A stretch of DNA of 64,000 bases from positions 3,792,001 through 3,856,000 of the forward strand of contig BSBM01000712.1 in NCBI GenBank assembly GCA_027924585.1, given 5' to 3'. A model generated the notes under the pieces. That model worked only from the letters and a program-made list of their open reading frames with translations. It searched no databases and was not told the DNA's origin. Shown piece after piece: positions 10,180 to 23,344 of this stretch. Within the stretch, counting starts at the first letter, position 1. Each line of letters starts with the position of its first letter. The translations under genes and the position numbers were made by a program. This DNA is from Larix kaempferi. Taxonomy: Eukaryota > Streptophyta > Pinopsida > Pinales > Pinaceae.

Positions 10180-13016
10180 AGAGAGATGTTAAAAGAGAAG
10201 AAAGGATGCATTCAAAGGGGGTGACAAGACAAGAGGCACTTGAGTAAGTGTGAGGCCTATGCTGTGCACAAAGTGGTGCATTGAGATAACACTGTGAGAG
10301 TGTTGGTGTATCCAAGGGAGATTCCTTCACAAAACATCAACGGTATGAATACCTCGATGGTGGCCATTGCTATGAGATGAGCCTATGGATGGGAGGATAC
10401 GAGTTCATCCTATATTAATGTGGTTATTATTTAAAGTAGAATAATTATGTTTCTAATGAAGATAATTCTTTGTAGAATTTTAATCTTTATAATGTATGAA
10501 TAGAATATTACATTTTATGTGGAGTTACATAGATAAGTTTTGCTTAAAAATATTATACAAAGAAAATGCAGAATATTTTTATGGATGATGAAGTAAATAT
10601 GATCATCTACATGTCTATTTTCAAAATTACATGGAGGAAATTCTTACATAGAATGTACATAAAATGTTCTCAGTTCTTTCTCCATTATTATGAATCATTG
10701 ACAAACTTATAAGAGGATTGGAAATATTTATTAATGACTAAATGATATAAAGTGTATGTAAATTTATATTAAGGTTTGTGTAGAGAAAGGAAAACCATAT
10801 GGGTTGAACGAGTCAAAGTTAATGGCTTCATTTCCCTTTCATTTATAATATCCTTTAAAATCTATGTTAAATAGAAAGGTTAACCTCTTAATACCTGTAT
10901 TATTTCTATGCGTTAATTTATGGGGTGAGTTAAATAAGGTAATACCTAATTATAGATATAAGCGTCATCACCAGCAAAGGTCAAGAGAACACCAGCACTT
11001 GAACCAGAGCTTCCAGCAGCACACATTGATCTTGTTAAATAACCACTACTTCGCCCAACATTTCCTACAGTCCCAGAACCTCCAGGTCAAGATCTAGATT
11101 AAGTAGCAGATCCTTCAGAAGCAGAGACACCCTCTTAATGTTCATTAAATAAAGTGAATCAAACTCAATATGAGCATAATGATAATATTATGAAACCAAA
11201 AACAATGTTGCGGCAATAATAAACAAATATTTATTTATTATTAATAAACATATTGCAAAGTTTATTAAATAAAGCCGAATATTAATTAATTGTTTGAGAA
11301 TACAAATATTTACTGTGGAAGGTATTATTGCCATTACATAAACCAACCAACAATATTAGTATCATATGGAAGAACACATCATGCAATATTATTGTAAATG
11401 AGATACAAAAGCTTAAAAAAAACACACCATATTCCTTCAAATTGTATAAACCATGTGTGGCTCTACTTGGTAAAGTGAAATAATACATAGGTTTTTGCAT
11501 TGACTATAATTCATATGCGGAAAATATTAAATAATAGATTAAGAATGTTGTCTTTTGAATAGTATTAGAGAGACGCACTTCTTTATTCGTTAATAATATT
11601 TATTACTCATGGGTAAGAGTGGGTCATTACTTACATTACATCCAATTCATATATTTTAAATTATTTTTATAAATTAATATTAATTTAATTTTTGATAATT
11701 AATTATTTTAATAAATTAACATTTAAATTAATTTATTCTAGTAATTATATTTTTATTTAAAAACTATCTGTAATAACTTTAAACACTAATATACCACACC
11801 ATCATAAATTTAGAATCCTTTCAAAACCCATGGTTTGGAAAATTAGTTTCATGTACTCTCTATAAAAAATCTGCATGGATATATAAGAACATAAAGTTTA
11901 ATAAAATTTGAAACTCCAATAACAAGGTTCACGATGAATTTATGGAAAGCACGGAGTGAATTTTTATGTTAAACTCGGTACAGGTAGAAAATGGTATCTA
12001 GAAAAAAAAAAATTCCCACATACTGTAGAAAACTAATTGTTTCCTGGGTACGTTTAAAGATAAACAAGATCCTTCACACTCAATTATTTGTCCTCCAATA
12101 ACAAGATTGAGATGAATTCCATTGGTGCATAGTGTAGTGGTTAATTGCTAAATTGCAATGTTCTAGATGTATTGCTTGTTTTATTTCTATCTCTTTATGA
12201 GCAAAATGTAGGTTATTCTAATCGTCGATCTACATGAATGAATTTGTAGTACAATCCATTCCCAAATTGAGAGGGAAAAGCAATGAGAAATGGACCCATA
12301 TCTAATATAGATGATATATTGTGATCCATTTCTAACTGATCCCAACAACTTGAATTGATATCTTTACTAGATATATGGAATCATAGTAATCCTTACTATC
12401 AATAGATCATTGATTCGATTCAATCTTTGTCATTAGTCAGGGTAAATCATAGATGAGGTGGGGGCGGGACTAAGACTGAATGAGATCACATCTTTGCATG
12501 CCTTGCTTCTCATGTAGGCTGCAGATTGTGGATCTAAGGATTCTACTCCGCCTTAATCACAACTTTGCGTGCAAATACCTCTCTATACTTACATTATGAA
12601 GGTGATCGATAATGACCAAATGTGGACCAAATGCAACAACATTTGTTCCCAAAAAATAACATGCGGTTTTGACCAAAACCGGGTTTGCGGTGTTGTGTTT
12701 AAGAAGGCACCATATTGTAGATCTTACAATAAACGAGAATTTTCCTTAGTCATGGAAAATGGTAAAGCTGAAAATCAATGAAATGCATGAGTCTCTCTAT
12801 TTATCGAAAAAAAGTAATGACTCGTTTTCTTAGTTTCTATTCATTTACACAGGAAAATGACAATGCGATGGTAACATGAAATTGATAGCTTCAAATTCAC
12901 AAACTCGTGGTTATTGCAGTGTTGTAAAATGAGTGTTATTTTAAAAATATGTAAGCATCATGAAAATATGCATGTTATAATCACAATAAAATACACACGT
13001 CTTATTTCTGAATTCA
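10180..13016. other. AT-rich stretch without gene
   Basis: Nothing supported. Short open frames here have no recognisable motifs. Confidence 0.4.
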
Positions 13017-13280
13017 TAGGGTTTCTTGTTATTGGAGAAGATGCAGAGAGTGAGCCACTTCTACATCATGCAACACATGTATTTTTAGACTAATCCTAAA
13101 CTTATGTATATCAAAGATTTATAAATATGGCTCCAATAAGCTTCTTTATAGAGTTTCCTACTATTGGATAAAATGAGGACAGCGAGCCACTTTTGCATCA
13201 CACACCACATTTTTTTTAGACTAATCTTTAACTCAAGCATATCAAAGATTTAGAGATAAGGCTCCAATAAGCTTATAATA
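13017..13280 (+). repeat. 132-bp tandem duplication, diverged
   Basis: The unit starting TAGGGTTTCTTGTTATTGGA at 13017 recurs from 13149 (TAGAGTTTCCTACTATTGGA). Both units end in GGCTCCAATAAGCTT and differ by scattered substitutions and small indels. Confidence 0.7.
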
Positions 13281-13329
13281 TTTGCAAATCTTATAAGGAC
13301 ATTGTTGTAAATTGAGGGTGAATAGGAGC

Positions 13330-13495
13330 TTTAGAAACAGTCTTTGCTGGAGATTGGGGCAAATGGGACTCTAAACACCATCATTGCTAGAAATAAGGGG
13401 TTAATGGGGCTCTAAAAACCACCATTGCTAGAAATAAAGGGCTAATGCAGATCTAGAAATTATCATTCCTATAAATCTGGGCGAATGGGAGCTCG
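13330..13495 (+). repeat. Degenerate tandem repeat of about 55-60 bp
   Basis: Three to four units built on GCTCTAAAAACCACCATTGC followed by TAGAAATAAGGGGCTAATGG. Diverged. Confidence 0.55.
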
Positions 13496-14460
13496 ATGGA
13501 AAATTTAAGTGGGCTAAAATATATGTTCCCTTTCCCTAATTTCCCACTAAGTATTTTTTTGCGATATTTTTTTTAAATAGCTTGTGGGATAATTAATAAA
13601 AACTATCATAAACCTATTCAATATAAAAAATTCACCCTCAAAAATTTGAAACCTCCTAATTTATCTCATGGGAATTTTCCATGAACCCATATACACATGC
13701 GTCCAAACATCAAAACCCCTGTAACAGAGCACGAGTTGCATTGTAAATAATAACCAATAGGAATGGTAAATGAAATGGACATAGTCGTAACCTGAATACA
13801 ACTTCTATTTTATCAAGTTGACTGTATTATTTTCCCTTAAAAACCCACTCAGAGGTAGGGTGTATCGACCAACCCAGACCTAAAGGAAGTCAACTTAAGT
13901 ACATGACAAAAAACCAGAGAAAAACCTACCATGTAAACCATGCGAAGAGTAATGAACGCTGCCAATCCATCACTCTATCGAATAATCATGGTTCAAACTT
14001 GCTGCATCGATAAACTATTTAGTTATCAAAAATAAAAATCATAAACACGGAGAATTTTTAATGAATGCATGTTTAATCGGATGCTCTATTTACACAAATA
14101 ATTCATCAAACTGATTATTACCTATAGAAAATGGAGAGATTGAGTTTCTAAATGCATCATAGGCATTCCAAGGTGTGACAAAGATATAGGAGTTGCAGAG
14201 TATTGTTAAGACACTTTTTCTTATGGTCGATAATAAGAGGAAGTTTGGAAAAATATGCTATATGAGGATTTATTAAATTGAGTATATCAAATGGCGTGAA
14301 AACCTCAGCTACCACAATTAAGAGCTGTAAGCTCCGTTCCCCAGTAGTACTGTAATACATGCATTGGTTTAATCTTGTCCGTCTATTATGGAGTGGTAGT
14401 TCCATGTGTATAGAGCGGTTGACAACTCAAATGTAGACTTAAAGTATAGTGGTGTTTGGA
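13496..14460. other. AT-rich stretch without gene
   Basis: Nothing supported. Confidence 0.4.
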
Positions 14461-14658
14461 ATAACGTACCATTCTTTTAATTTATGGGCTGGTTGGATAT
14501 TAATTATAAAGCTAATATGTTTCAAATAACGTACCATTCTTTTCATTTATGGGCTGGCTGGATATTAATTATAAAGCTAATATGTTTCAATGCATCGTAT
14601 GAAGTACATATTTAGGAATGGAAATGCATCGTATGAAGTACATATTTAGGAATGGAAA
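14461..14658 (+). repeat. Adjacent 65-bp and 34-bp tandem duplications
   Basis: The 65-bp unit (ATAACGTACCATTCTTTT...) occurs at 14461-14525 and 14526-14590 with very few differences. It is followed directly by a 34-bp unit (TGCATCGTATGAAGTACATA...) at 14591-14624 and 14625-14658, identical by eye. The near-identity suggests recent slippage or repair duplication. Confidence 0.8.
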
Positions 14659-14950
14659 CTATTGCACACAATTCCAAGTCTTAAACAATAGTTGTAGAAC
14701 ATAAATATGGATATGCCTAGTTTGAATTTAGTTGCATAACTATAGATATCATTTTTAAATGATTTTTCAATGGGTTAGTTTATCCATGCCACGTAGTCCT
14801 TCTAAGTCTTAAATATTACTCTTATAATAACCAATGACTTTCATGGGTGTGACCCATTTATAATTAAAATAGAGGATAATCCTATATTAAGAAGGGGAAT
14901 ATTAATATGTTGAATTTATGAGTTAGATCATTACTTCAACTATTTAGAAT

Positions 14951-15095
14951 GAATGGAATTCAAGTTTATAATAAAAGTAATTACCATATTTATGTATTAA
15001 AAAAAAAAAATTGGTGTTAGTTAGAATATGAATGGAAATCAAGTTTATAATAAAGGTAATTACCACATTTATGTATTTTAAAAAGGAATTGGTGT
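14951..15095 (+). repeat. 79-bp tandem duplication
   Basis: GAATGGAATTCAAGTTTATA at 14951 recurs from 15030 (GAATGGAAATCAAGTTTATA). Both copies run through ATTACCA(T/C)ATTTATGTATT and GGTGTTA; they differ mainly in an A-run. Confidence 0.7.
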
Positions 15096-15834
15096 TATAG
15101 AATGTGGGAATGTTACAATCTTGATGGTAATATAGAAAATGATTATACCAAATACATACAAGTTTATACAGCTATGCAAACCAGCTTGAACGAATTAATA
15201 TAGAGACAAATGTATGGATCTTATTATAGTATAGTAGCTTGTTGTTCAATAGGATTTATCATCGGTTAGAAGAGTTTGGGTAGTACTTCTTGTTACATGG
15301 AATTATTGCAAATCTTTTACATTATAAAATACAAAGTACCTTTATTAATTATGTTCCTAGTTAAAATATTGTAAATGCTCCTAGAAATATATCAATGTTC
15401 TTGAGATTGTGCCTTTCCCTATAATACATTATTTCATAAATGTTATTATTATCTAATAGAGAATTTGAAAAGATATTACATAACCATAGAAAGAAAAGGT
15501 GAAATTATTCTTCTTACACTAAACCATAGACAATAACATTTTCAGACTAAAGGAACCAACCAAGCACATGAGTCACATGAAAACCCTTCAATAGAGCAGT
15601 AGCATCAACCATCCTATGTCCTCATTAAGTATTCCTTGTCCATGAAACTCAATACCTCATGCCCTTGACCCCTAATTTTCCCTCTTTTTCCCCTCCACTA
15701 CTTCTACACGAAATGTAATAAAATAGACCCTAAATATCTGTATTGCCATATAACATAATTAAGCCCCCTTGGCCCCTTAATACAGGGAAATATATTTTCT
15801 CATTTCCGTATCATAGTTTGTTCCCCAATATGAA
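15096..15834. other. AT-rich stretch without gene
   Basis: Nothing supported; it borders the hAT remnant. Confidence 0.4.
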
Positions 15835-17600
15835 TGGACGTGATAGGATATTGCCTACCAACTGAACCCCCCATGCCTTAGCCATAGGTTTTCCAAAGTA
15901 CCTATGGCTCTAGTGAAATCGGTAATCTGTTGGTGTATCTCAAACTGCACCATCTCATTTGGGACCTTGCACCCAAGGAACTCAAACAATCCATCTTTGA
16001 CCTCCTCGGCCTGATCTTATCCAAAATAAGCTCTATAATGATACCTTTGGTTCAGAAAATGCCCAATTGCATGTATTGACCCATACTTGGCCACTCTATC
16101 ATTGTATGCTTCCTTTATTTTCTCTATTTCTTGATCCATAGCCTCATAAATGTAGCCCGTGGTCAATATTTCCCCATCCACCAACTGCAACACATTAACA
16201 AGTGGCTCAATAAATTTCAAAACCTCTGCTGCGTTTTTCCAAAATGAGAATTCCAAAATTTTCTTCTTGGTGTCTTTTCCATTTGTCGCATGGGCACATT
16301 TACTTGAATTCCATTCATCACTTGAAAAAAATTGTTCCATGTATTGTCTTTGAGCAATGAGAGATTGCAATGTGACGAAGTGAGTTGCAAATTTAGTAAT
16401 GGTAGGCCTAACAAGTTCCCTTCCCTGTGTGTGTTTCCTCATCAAGCTCAATACCCATGAGTTGTTGTAGATGTATTTTGTGATGCTTTTTGCATGCTCC
16501 ACAGATTTCTTGATCCAATAATGTTTGTATATGTACTAAATCAGGAGTTCTATGCAATGTGCCACACATGGGGTCCAAAATATGGTTGTGTAATTTTCCT
16601 CTAACATCTTACTAGCAAGAACACAGTTAGAGGCATTATCTGTGATGACCTGCACAACATTAGCTTCCACGAACAACTAAAAAACATCATCTAAAATATG
16701 AAAGAACATATTTGCATCTTTCACCTTATCAAATGCATCATATGATTTCAAATACATGGTTCCCCGTGCGAACGAGACAAGGAAGTTTATTATGGTATAG
16801 TTCCTTGCATCAGTCCATCCATCCTACATGATAGTATAGCATGCTATGACCTATGACTCTTTGAACTCTTTGAAGTATTCATCTATGGATATGATATCTT
16901 TCTACAAAAGATATTCCCTCAAGTCATGCATACTAGGGCCTTTGAAGCTCTTACTAGTAGCAACAATAGAATCCCACATAGTTTGGAAATAAGGTGAGTG
17001 TGAAGCATTGAATGAGATATTTGCATCATATCACCATCTAGCTATGTACTCATGGGAAGCTTCTTTGTATTTATTTTTCCAATGGGCATCTAATTTGGGA
17101 TGAATATGTGTTGTGGTTGGTCAAGAAGTAGCAACACTATCAGAGGTGGTGGGAGGTGTGAAATAACTTTGGATATTATTCTTCATTTTGGACTGATTTG
17201 TTTGGGAGAGAGGAACATACTGAGATGGATCCCAAATATTGGTATAAGGTATAGATGAGGAGCCTTGAAATTCAACATGAGATGCAGATCTCATTATATC
17301 TGCAAGTTGCCTCGTGTTCCCTATTTATACCTCTCTCTCTCTTTCTCCTTTTGGTTAGCCTTTTAAACTTCATATTGCTCAAACTGTTGTTGCATATCCA
17401 ACCTTATCTCTCCAACTACCTATGAATCAACATCATATGGGGAAAATTTTTCTCTAATAGCTGCCAAGTGTTGTTCAAGCCTATGAATGCCCCATCCTTT
17501 AATCCATTTCTTGCAATATTTGCAATACATCTTCCCATCAACCACATTCGCATGGATCCATGCTGGATCTTTTTATTTTGGGGCCATTTTAAAATGTAAA
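15835..17600 (-). pseudogene. hAT-family transposase remnant (BED finger, DUF659-like, core)
   Basis: DNA transposase that would cut and paste its element in the nucleus. In minus-strand order: a BED zinc finger near 17590-17419 (CKYCKKWIKGWGIHRLEQHL, the C-x2-C...H-x4-H pattern) ending in a stop; a DUF659-type stretch near 16700-16540 (VVQVITDNASNCVLASKMLE, then FWTPCVAHC); the longest open part 16502-16017 (SWVLSLMRKHTQGRELVRPT, then WKNAAEVLKFIEPLVNVLQL); and a tail to about 15835 (FLNQRYHYRAYF, stop, EEVKDGLFEFLG). Several stops and frameshifts separate the pieces. The usual dimerisation domain is missing here but present on the same strand at 8172-8515. Confidence 0.8.
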
Positions 17601-18825
17601 TGGACAACTCGTTAGATTTTGAGAATATGAAGTTCAAATTCAACATGCTAAGAAAAATGAAAAAAAAGTACATATTATATAAAAAAAATTAAAAAACAAG
17701 CCATGCTTAACTTTTAATATCTGTAAATTTTCTAAGAAAAGTTTTATGAAAAAAGAAATAGTGCAATAAAATTATAGAAAGGTAAAGCTACGCCTTAAGG
17801 CCTACAAGCTTACAATAAATTTTATTATGTGTGATTCTGTAAAAGTGTTAAATATTAAGACTAAAGTTCAATATGGGGCTTTGGATTCCAATTTATTTTC
17901 TTGTTTTAGATAGTGAGAGTGTAAATTTTATGAGAAATAAAACAATGGAAATATCCAAAGTGCCAAACATACATCTGGTATGGAGTCTCAATTTGAAAAA
18001 TGTTGTTTGGAAGTGGACTATAGAGATCTAATAGCTTTTGTAGTCCTCCAAGCTCTAATGGCTCATCCTTTTGTGAATTTGCTCCTATGTCATCAATCTC
18101 AAATTCTCAACCTATCAAGTTCAACATCTTCAATAGTTTCACTACACAAACTTAGCCCTTTGGGATTCAACGTTGAACAATCAACACTTTAGTCTTCAAG
18201 TTCAGTGACCTATCATGGATCAACACTCAACCACAAGAAGGAGGTCGGACCTTCATAGTCCCACAATTCAGACTTCAAGTTTAGACTTAACTCAACTATG
18301 AATTTTCAACAGACTCAGCACTCTGTGAATCCACACTTGGCCACTCCACAACAACGACTCCACAGTGACATGACCCACACCCCACAAATCCACATCGCTT
18401 GCAGCCTCAAAATTCAACTTCACAATACCTCAAGAGTAAAGTATGGTTTCCTCATGAGTCACATAACACTTCAAGTTCACTAGTGAATGGAGTTTAAATA
18501 TGTTGCATGCTATTGTTTCTATCATCCCACCATGAATAGGATAGAAAGAGACAAGTGGGCATGGGGATCATTTTATTAGGTGTTAGGGTTAGGTTAGAAA
18601 TTAGAATTTCGTTACTTAGGAATAAATTAAAAATAAAATAAAATTTCATGTTATTTTTTAAGTATGATCATAACTCAGCATAAATTAGTGAGTCAACCCA
18701 TAGCTCGGTCTAGTTGACCGGTTTGGTAGTGAACCAAATGAGTTGGACAATGACTTGACTGGTTCAGTACCGAACCAGCCACCTGAAGCAATTTATGTGT
18801 CGACTCGACTTGGATCAGGGTCAAC
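17601..18825. other. AT-rich stretch without gene
   Basis: No protein motif recognised. Confidence 0.4.
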
Positions 18826-19165
18826 TTGGTCAACTCAACCGATTTCGAGTCTGAGTCAGATGATTTTTACAACACTATGCTCATTCATGGAAAAACGTGG
18901 TTAAACATTGTCGAGCATCATCCAACATGTTGGAAATGGTCAACTACAATCACACATGTTCAACCAAAGAGTCAACCAAGTCAAATATGGTTAACCATTT
19001 TCAAGCATGGCCAACCAAAGTTAATCATGCTTAACCTTCATCAACTATAGTCAAACACGGTCAAACATATCAACCATTATAAACCAAAGTCAACCATGAT
19101 AAACTAATTCTAAACATAATCAAGCATACTCAACTATAGTTAACGAAAGTTTATCATATTTAACC
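18826..19165 (+). repeat. Degenerate short-unit repeat around GTCAACCA(A/T)
   Basis: About 340 bp is dominated by variants of GTCAACCAAAGTCAACCATG, ...TCAAACATG and GGTTAACCAT. The unit is roughly 8-12 bp and strongly diverged. Any open frame here is a by-product of the repeat. Confidence 0.6.
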
Positions 19166-21363
19166 ATAAACAATGAAATTTAATTCTGATCCAGTATGAT
19201 AAATATTTTAATATTATTTATATTTATAATTTAATTTAATTTACAAATATACTAGTCCTCCCCAAAAATGTCAATACTAACATAGCAACAATAACATAAC
19301 ATAACCACATAATTAAAAATAATTTTAATGGTGTAATTGTGCAAATATATTATTACATTATTCCTTGATTCTTATTATACACTCTACTCATCACATTTAT
19401 TTTACATATTCTTTCAGTAAGTAAATACTATGTACTCTTTCACTTAACCTATTTGGCACTCTTATTGGCATCACCATCCTTCATGCACTTCTTATTTATT
19501 TGTTATGCAATTTCTTCGTTTACATTTCAAATGCAAAGTGAAGCTTCTTCACATGTGATTCCATCAATCATACTTTTCTTTTATCCAGACCCTAATCATT
19601 TTTACAATGTTTGCTGGTAAATTAAGAAATGGAAGCTATAGCTAAAATAACCTTAGCACATCCATATTCAAAAAGATATTAGCCATAAATATATTCATAA
19701 TTATTAAGAAAAACCATATATTTGCACCAACAAGGATAGTATGTCTGGAGAAGTCATATATTTACACTAACAAGGATAGTACTTGTTACCAAGTAATTTA
19801 TCATTAACAGTAAACATATGATATGAGTGGTATTAAATTACTATTAATTAAAATATCACTAATGTAGCTATTTAATTTGTGGTTAGTGAATACCGATAAG
19901 TCACAAGTTAAATACCAAGAACAAGTTATATATACTATTTATTTTTTATATTCTTTTTTATATAATTTTTTATTTTAAATTTGGAGCAATATTTATAAAA
20001 ATCAATCTTGACAATACACTTGTCTCATCCTCCTGTAATCTAGAAAAAACATACTTGATATTCCACCTCAAATTCTAAAATATAAACACATATCAAAATA
20101 ATAATCATCATCAAAAAATATATATTCAATCACAATAATATTACAATCAAAACATATCACAACTCGATATAAATTAGTATAACATGTAGAACCTTGTGTA
20201 GATTAATATTCAATATAGGAAAATCCAATATTTGGCATCTCATTGTATCCTAAGAAATCCGTTTGTGAGATGAATAAACGTAGATTGCTTGAAGAAAGAA
20301 GCATAGAGGGTTAACTTAATGATCTTGCAATTATTCATGGGATATATTAAATATTATCCTTAATATATTGGTATCTTTCAAAAACTCATTTCTGAGCATT
20401 TTCTTAATACACATTTCTTGTTAAACTCTTTTTCTATTTTCACTATATATGTTCAGATGGTATGGAGCTTCTTTTTCCATTTACCTTCTAAAAACAATAC
20501 ATCAATATCTCTAAGTTAATTAACATGCACAACTTAATATCTATATCAATCAATCTATTAAATTGCCACTCTCTTGTCATTATTAGTAATATTGATTGTT
20601 GAATTAATAAAGTTATGGCATAACACATACATTCATGAGATATTAAAAATATCCCTATATCATTTCTACTTCTCAAGAAGTTTATTGTTAATATACCCAC
20701 TCAATATAGCTCTCTTCTAACCAAATATTACAAGTATATTTGTTTTCATGAAATTTTTATTAACTTTTATTACTTTTTCCTCTAACATCCTAGTCACAAT
20801 ATTTGACATATCCATACAATACCTACTTTACAAAATCTTATTTATGATATGCTACTTGAGTTGTATGTCATGATCAACAAACGTGTTCCTTAAGAATCAT
20901 AATACCATTTAATATTTAGATCCTCTATGAAATATGTGGCTAGTTTACATTTTGATAGCCTTGAATAGTTCATTGAAAAATTCTATAAAATATAAGGAGT
21001 AGAGATGTATCAACCTACTCATTCATTGCATGCTTCACTTAAAAAAACACTAAGAAAGATGTCCTTGCATTGCTAACTCAAATATGATAACCTCTTACTT
21101 CTAACTATTGATGGTTCTAATTAAAAAGGAACTAGTACTCCAATACTAACGTTTTCACTCTATATAGACTTCAAACAACACCTCCTACTTCCAACATTTT
21201 AATCATTTCAATGCAAAACCATTTATAATTTAGTTAAAAACCATAGAGATTCACATGGATAAGTTAAGATGTTTTCCACAAAATAGCATGGCATGAATTC
21301 CTCTTATGTATAAGACCACCTAAAAAAGAATTTTAAACTTGTGCAAATGTCTTCGTTATAAGA
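19166..21363. other. Very AT-rich stretch without gene
   Basis: A diverged duplication near 19711-19770 (CATATATTTGCACCAACAAG and CATATATTTACACTAACAAG). Nothing else supported. Confidence 0.4.
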
Positions 21364-21534
21364 ATAATTCCATATCCAAAGAAAGTGGGATTACTATATT
21401 TAAATTCAAACTCCAACTAAATAATGCTATCTCCAAAGAAAGTGGGATCACTAGATTTAAATTCAAACTCCAACTAAATAATGCTATCTCCAAAGAAAGT
21501 GGGATTACTAGATTTAAATTCAAACTCCTCCATC
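21364..21534 (+). repeat. Three tandem copies of a 57-bp unit
   Basis: Copies at 21364-21420, 21421-21477 and 21478 to about 21531. The unit contains TATCTCCAAAGAAAGTGGGA and TTTAAATTCAAACTCC; the last two copies are almost identical. 57 is a multiple of three, so an open frame survives across the array without implying a gene. Confidence 0.85.
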
Positions 21535-21700
21535 TTAGAAATTCTCAAATAAAAAGCATAGAATGATAGGCATCCCTCTCGATGATACATTTAAATATTT
21601 AAGGTTTGCAATGAATGATTGATTTCTTAATTCCACTTGCATTGACACCCCAAAATTTTCATGACATCACAATCTTTGGACCATCCCCAAAAGAATCTAA

Positions 21701-21860
21701 TTAGTTGACCCCTCCCCTAGGCCGCAACAAATATGTATGCCCACGTAGTTTAATTTAAAAATCCCTTCATCTCCTAAATATTAGTTGACCTCTCCCCTAG
21801 GCCGCAACAAATATGTATACCCACGTAGCTTAATTTAGAACTCCCCTCATCACCTAAATA
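21701..21860 (+). repeat. 80-bp tandem duplication
   Basis: TTAGTTGACCCCTCCCCTAG at 21701 recurs at 21781. Both copies contain GGCCGCAACAAATATGTAT and CCCACGTAG and end in CCTAAATA; about ten differences. Confidence 0.8.
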
Positions 21861-22543
21861 CAAGACAATATATTGGGTAATAGCTTAATAAGGAAACAAA
21901 GTGTACACTCTATGAATAGACTGTAAAATCTAAGAATATTAGATCTATGAAACAGAGACAACGATTATTAGATATGCATGCGGTAAATAATATGTCAAAA
22001 CACTGGTGCAAAAGGTTTGCAACAGATCATGCATAATCATTAACTTAGAAGATAATTACAATGTGTAACAATGGCTAAATAAGCCAAGCAATTCGAATTG
22101 AATGCATGAGAGTGGCTTACTTGGAAGTTAACACCACTTGACACATCAGTTAACCACTTAACTAGTATGAAACTGACTCTAACAGACTCTGAAACTGTCT
22201 AACTAAATCCATAACTCAACTGAATGCCCAAAAATAGGGGAGGGCGCCTTTCTGTTTGCAGTTAACTTAATAGTAGGTGAAAATAACACTAGATGAAATC
22301 AACCAGTGTAGTAGGGTGCCTTCTAGTCTCTAGTTGGATGAATGAACTAGTAAATGCTGTCAGTTGGACTGAGTAGTGCGCTTTAGTCATGCAAATCACT
22401 CCTTGAATGATGGAGGATGCCCAGTTAAATGATAACGATGGCCCAGTTGACTCCCCGAATGTAGGAGGAGGCCTAGTTTACTGAAACTGTGATCTACTGA
22501 TGATGTAAGCACATGATAGATTCAAAATAGTTAGGATTAGTGG
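21861..22543. other. Intergenic stretch flanking element C
   Basis: Nothing recognised. It holds the left flank (AGTGG just before 22544) that should reappear as a target duplication if the far end of C is found. Confidence 0.4.
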
Positions 22544-23301
22544 TGTTGACACGGGATAGATCCGCAGGAAGTGCGGAAGCCGACAGGTGCAAAAGGGTCA
22601 TCTCGCAAAAGAAGGACCATTCACGGCATTCGCAAAAGCGCAAGAATTGTTGGATTAGTTAAGTCAGTCATGTGGACGGTTTTGTAATCAAATAGAAGCA
22701 TATAAATAGAGTAGGATTGTAATCCTAAGGGAATCGGAGTTTTGGATGATAGGTCATATCTTTTAGGTTTGTTTTGTATCCGCAACATGGTGTATTGACA
22801 GTTTCTGCGAGGTTCATTCCGCAGGGTTGGTGAATGAATGGAGATGTTTGGTTATGGTGTAATCTCTGCCTTTATTCTTATTCAATGATGCGATGATGAA
22901 TGTGAAATATGTTATGTGAATGTTTTTATATTGACTGATGCAAATAGGTTGTAGGTTTAAGAAGTAATGCTAATCTGAATAAGTATGTCGAATATATTGT
23001 TCCGAATGTTTGTTGAACTTGTGAATGACTTAAAGTGTGAATGATAAGTTAATAGAATGTTGCGAATATTATAATCTTTGGTTATTGCAAGGGTAATGTG
23101 TGTCGAGAGCATATCCTCAACTTCATTGAGGAAACTTGGTTCCAGCAGCCCCCTTATCCATCTCAGGTGAGACTGTAGTTGCTCTGCAAGTGTTGCTGGA
23201 AAGGGTTACACCTTTCTAGGACAGTGTATAAGGGAGTTTGGGTTGATAGTTTGTTGGCGATAGTGAGAAGTGAACTCCTGTCGATAGACATTGCGTCAAC
23301 A
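22544..23301 (+). repeat. 5' LTR of element C
   Basis: Starts TGTTGAC and ends GTCAACA, a perfect 7-bp inverted repeat, and is followed by AA and the primer site. Its last 150 bp resemble the end of the LTR of E (GGTGAGACT... and TTGCTGGAAAGGG against TTGCCGAAAGGG). Length 758 bp, half that of E. Confidence 0.75.
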
Positions 23302-23303
23302 AA

Positions 23304-23323
23304 TGGTTCCGTTGCCGGGACCC
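23304..23323 (+). other. Primer-binding site of element C
   Basis: TGGTTCCGTTGCCGGGACCC, two bases after the LTR. It resembles the tRNA-Asp-type site of Athila elements (TGGCGCCGTTGCCGGGGA) with substitutions near its start. Confidence 0.65.
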
Positions 23324-23344
23324 TAAGAAAGAAAAGAAGAGGAT

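Noticed and set aside
12124-12180. tRNA-like A-box (TAGTGTAGTGGTTAA) suggesting a SINE
   Set aside because: No B-box, no terminal A/T tail and no flanking duplication could be found.
21339-21566. 75-codon open frame with repeated ISKESGITRFKFKLQL-type units
   Set aside because: Explained by a 57-bp tandem repeat whose length is a multiple of three.
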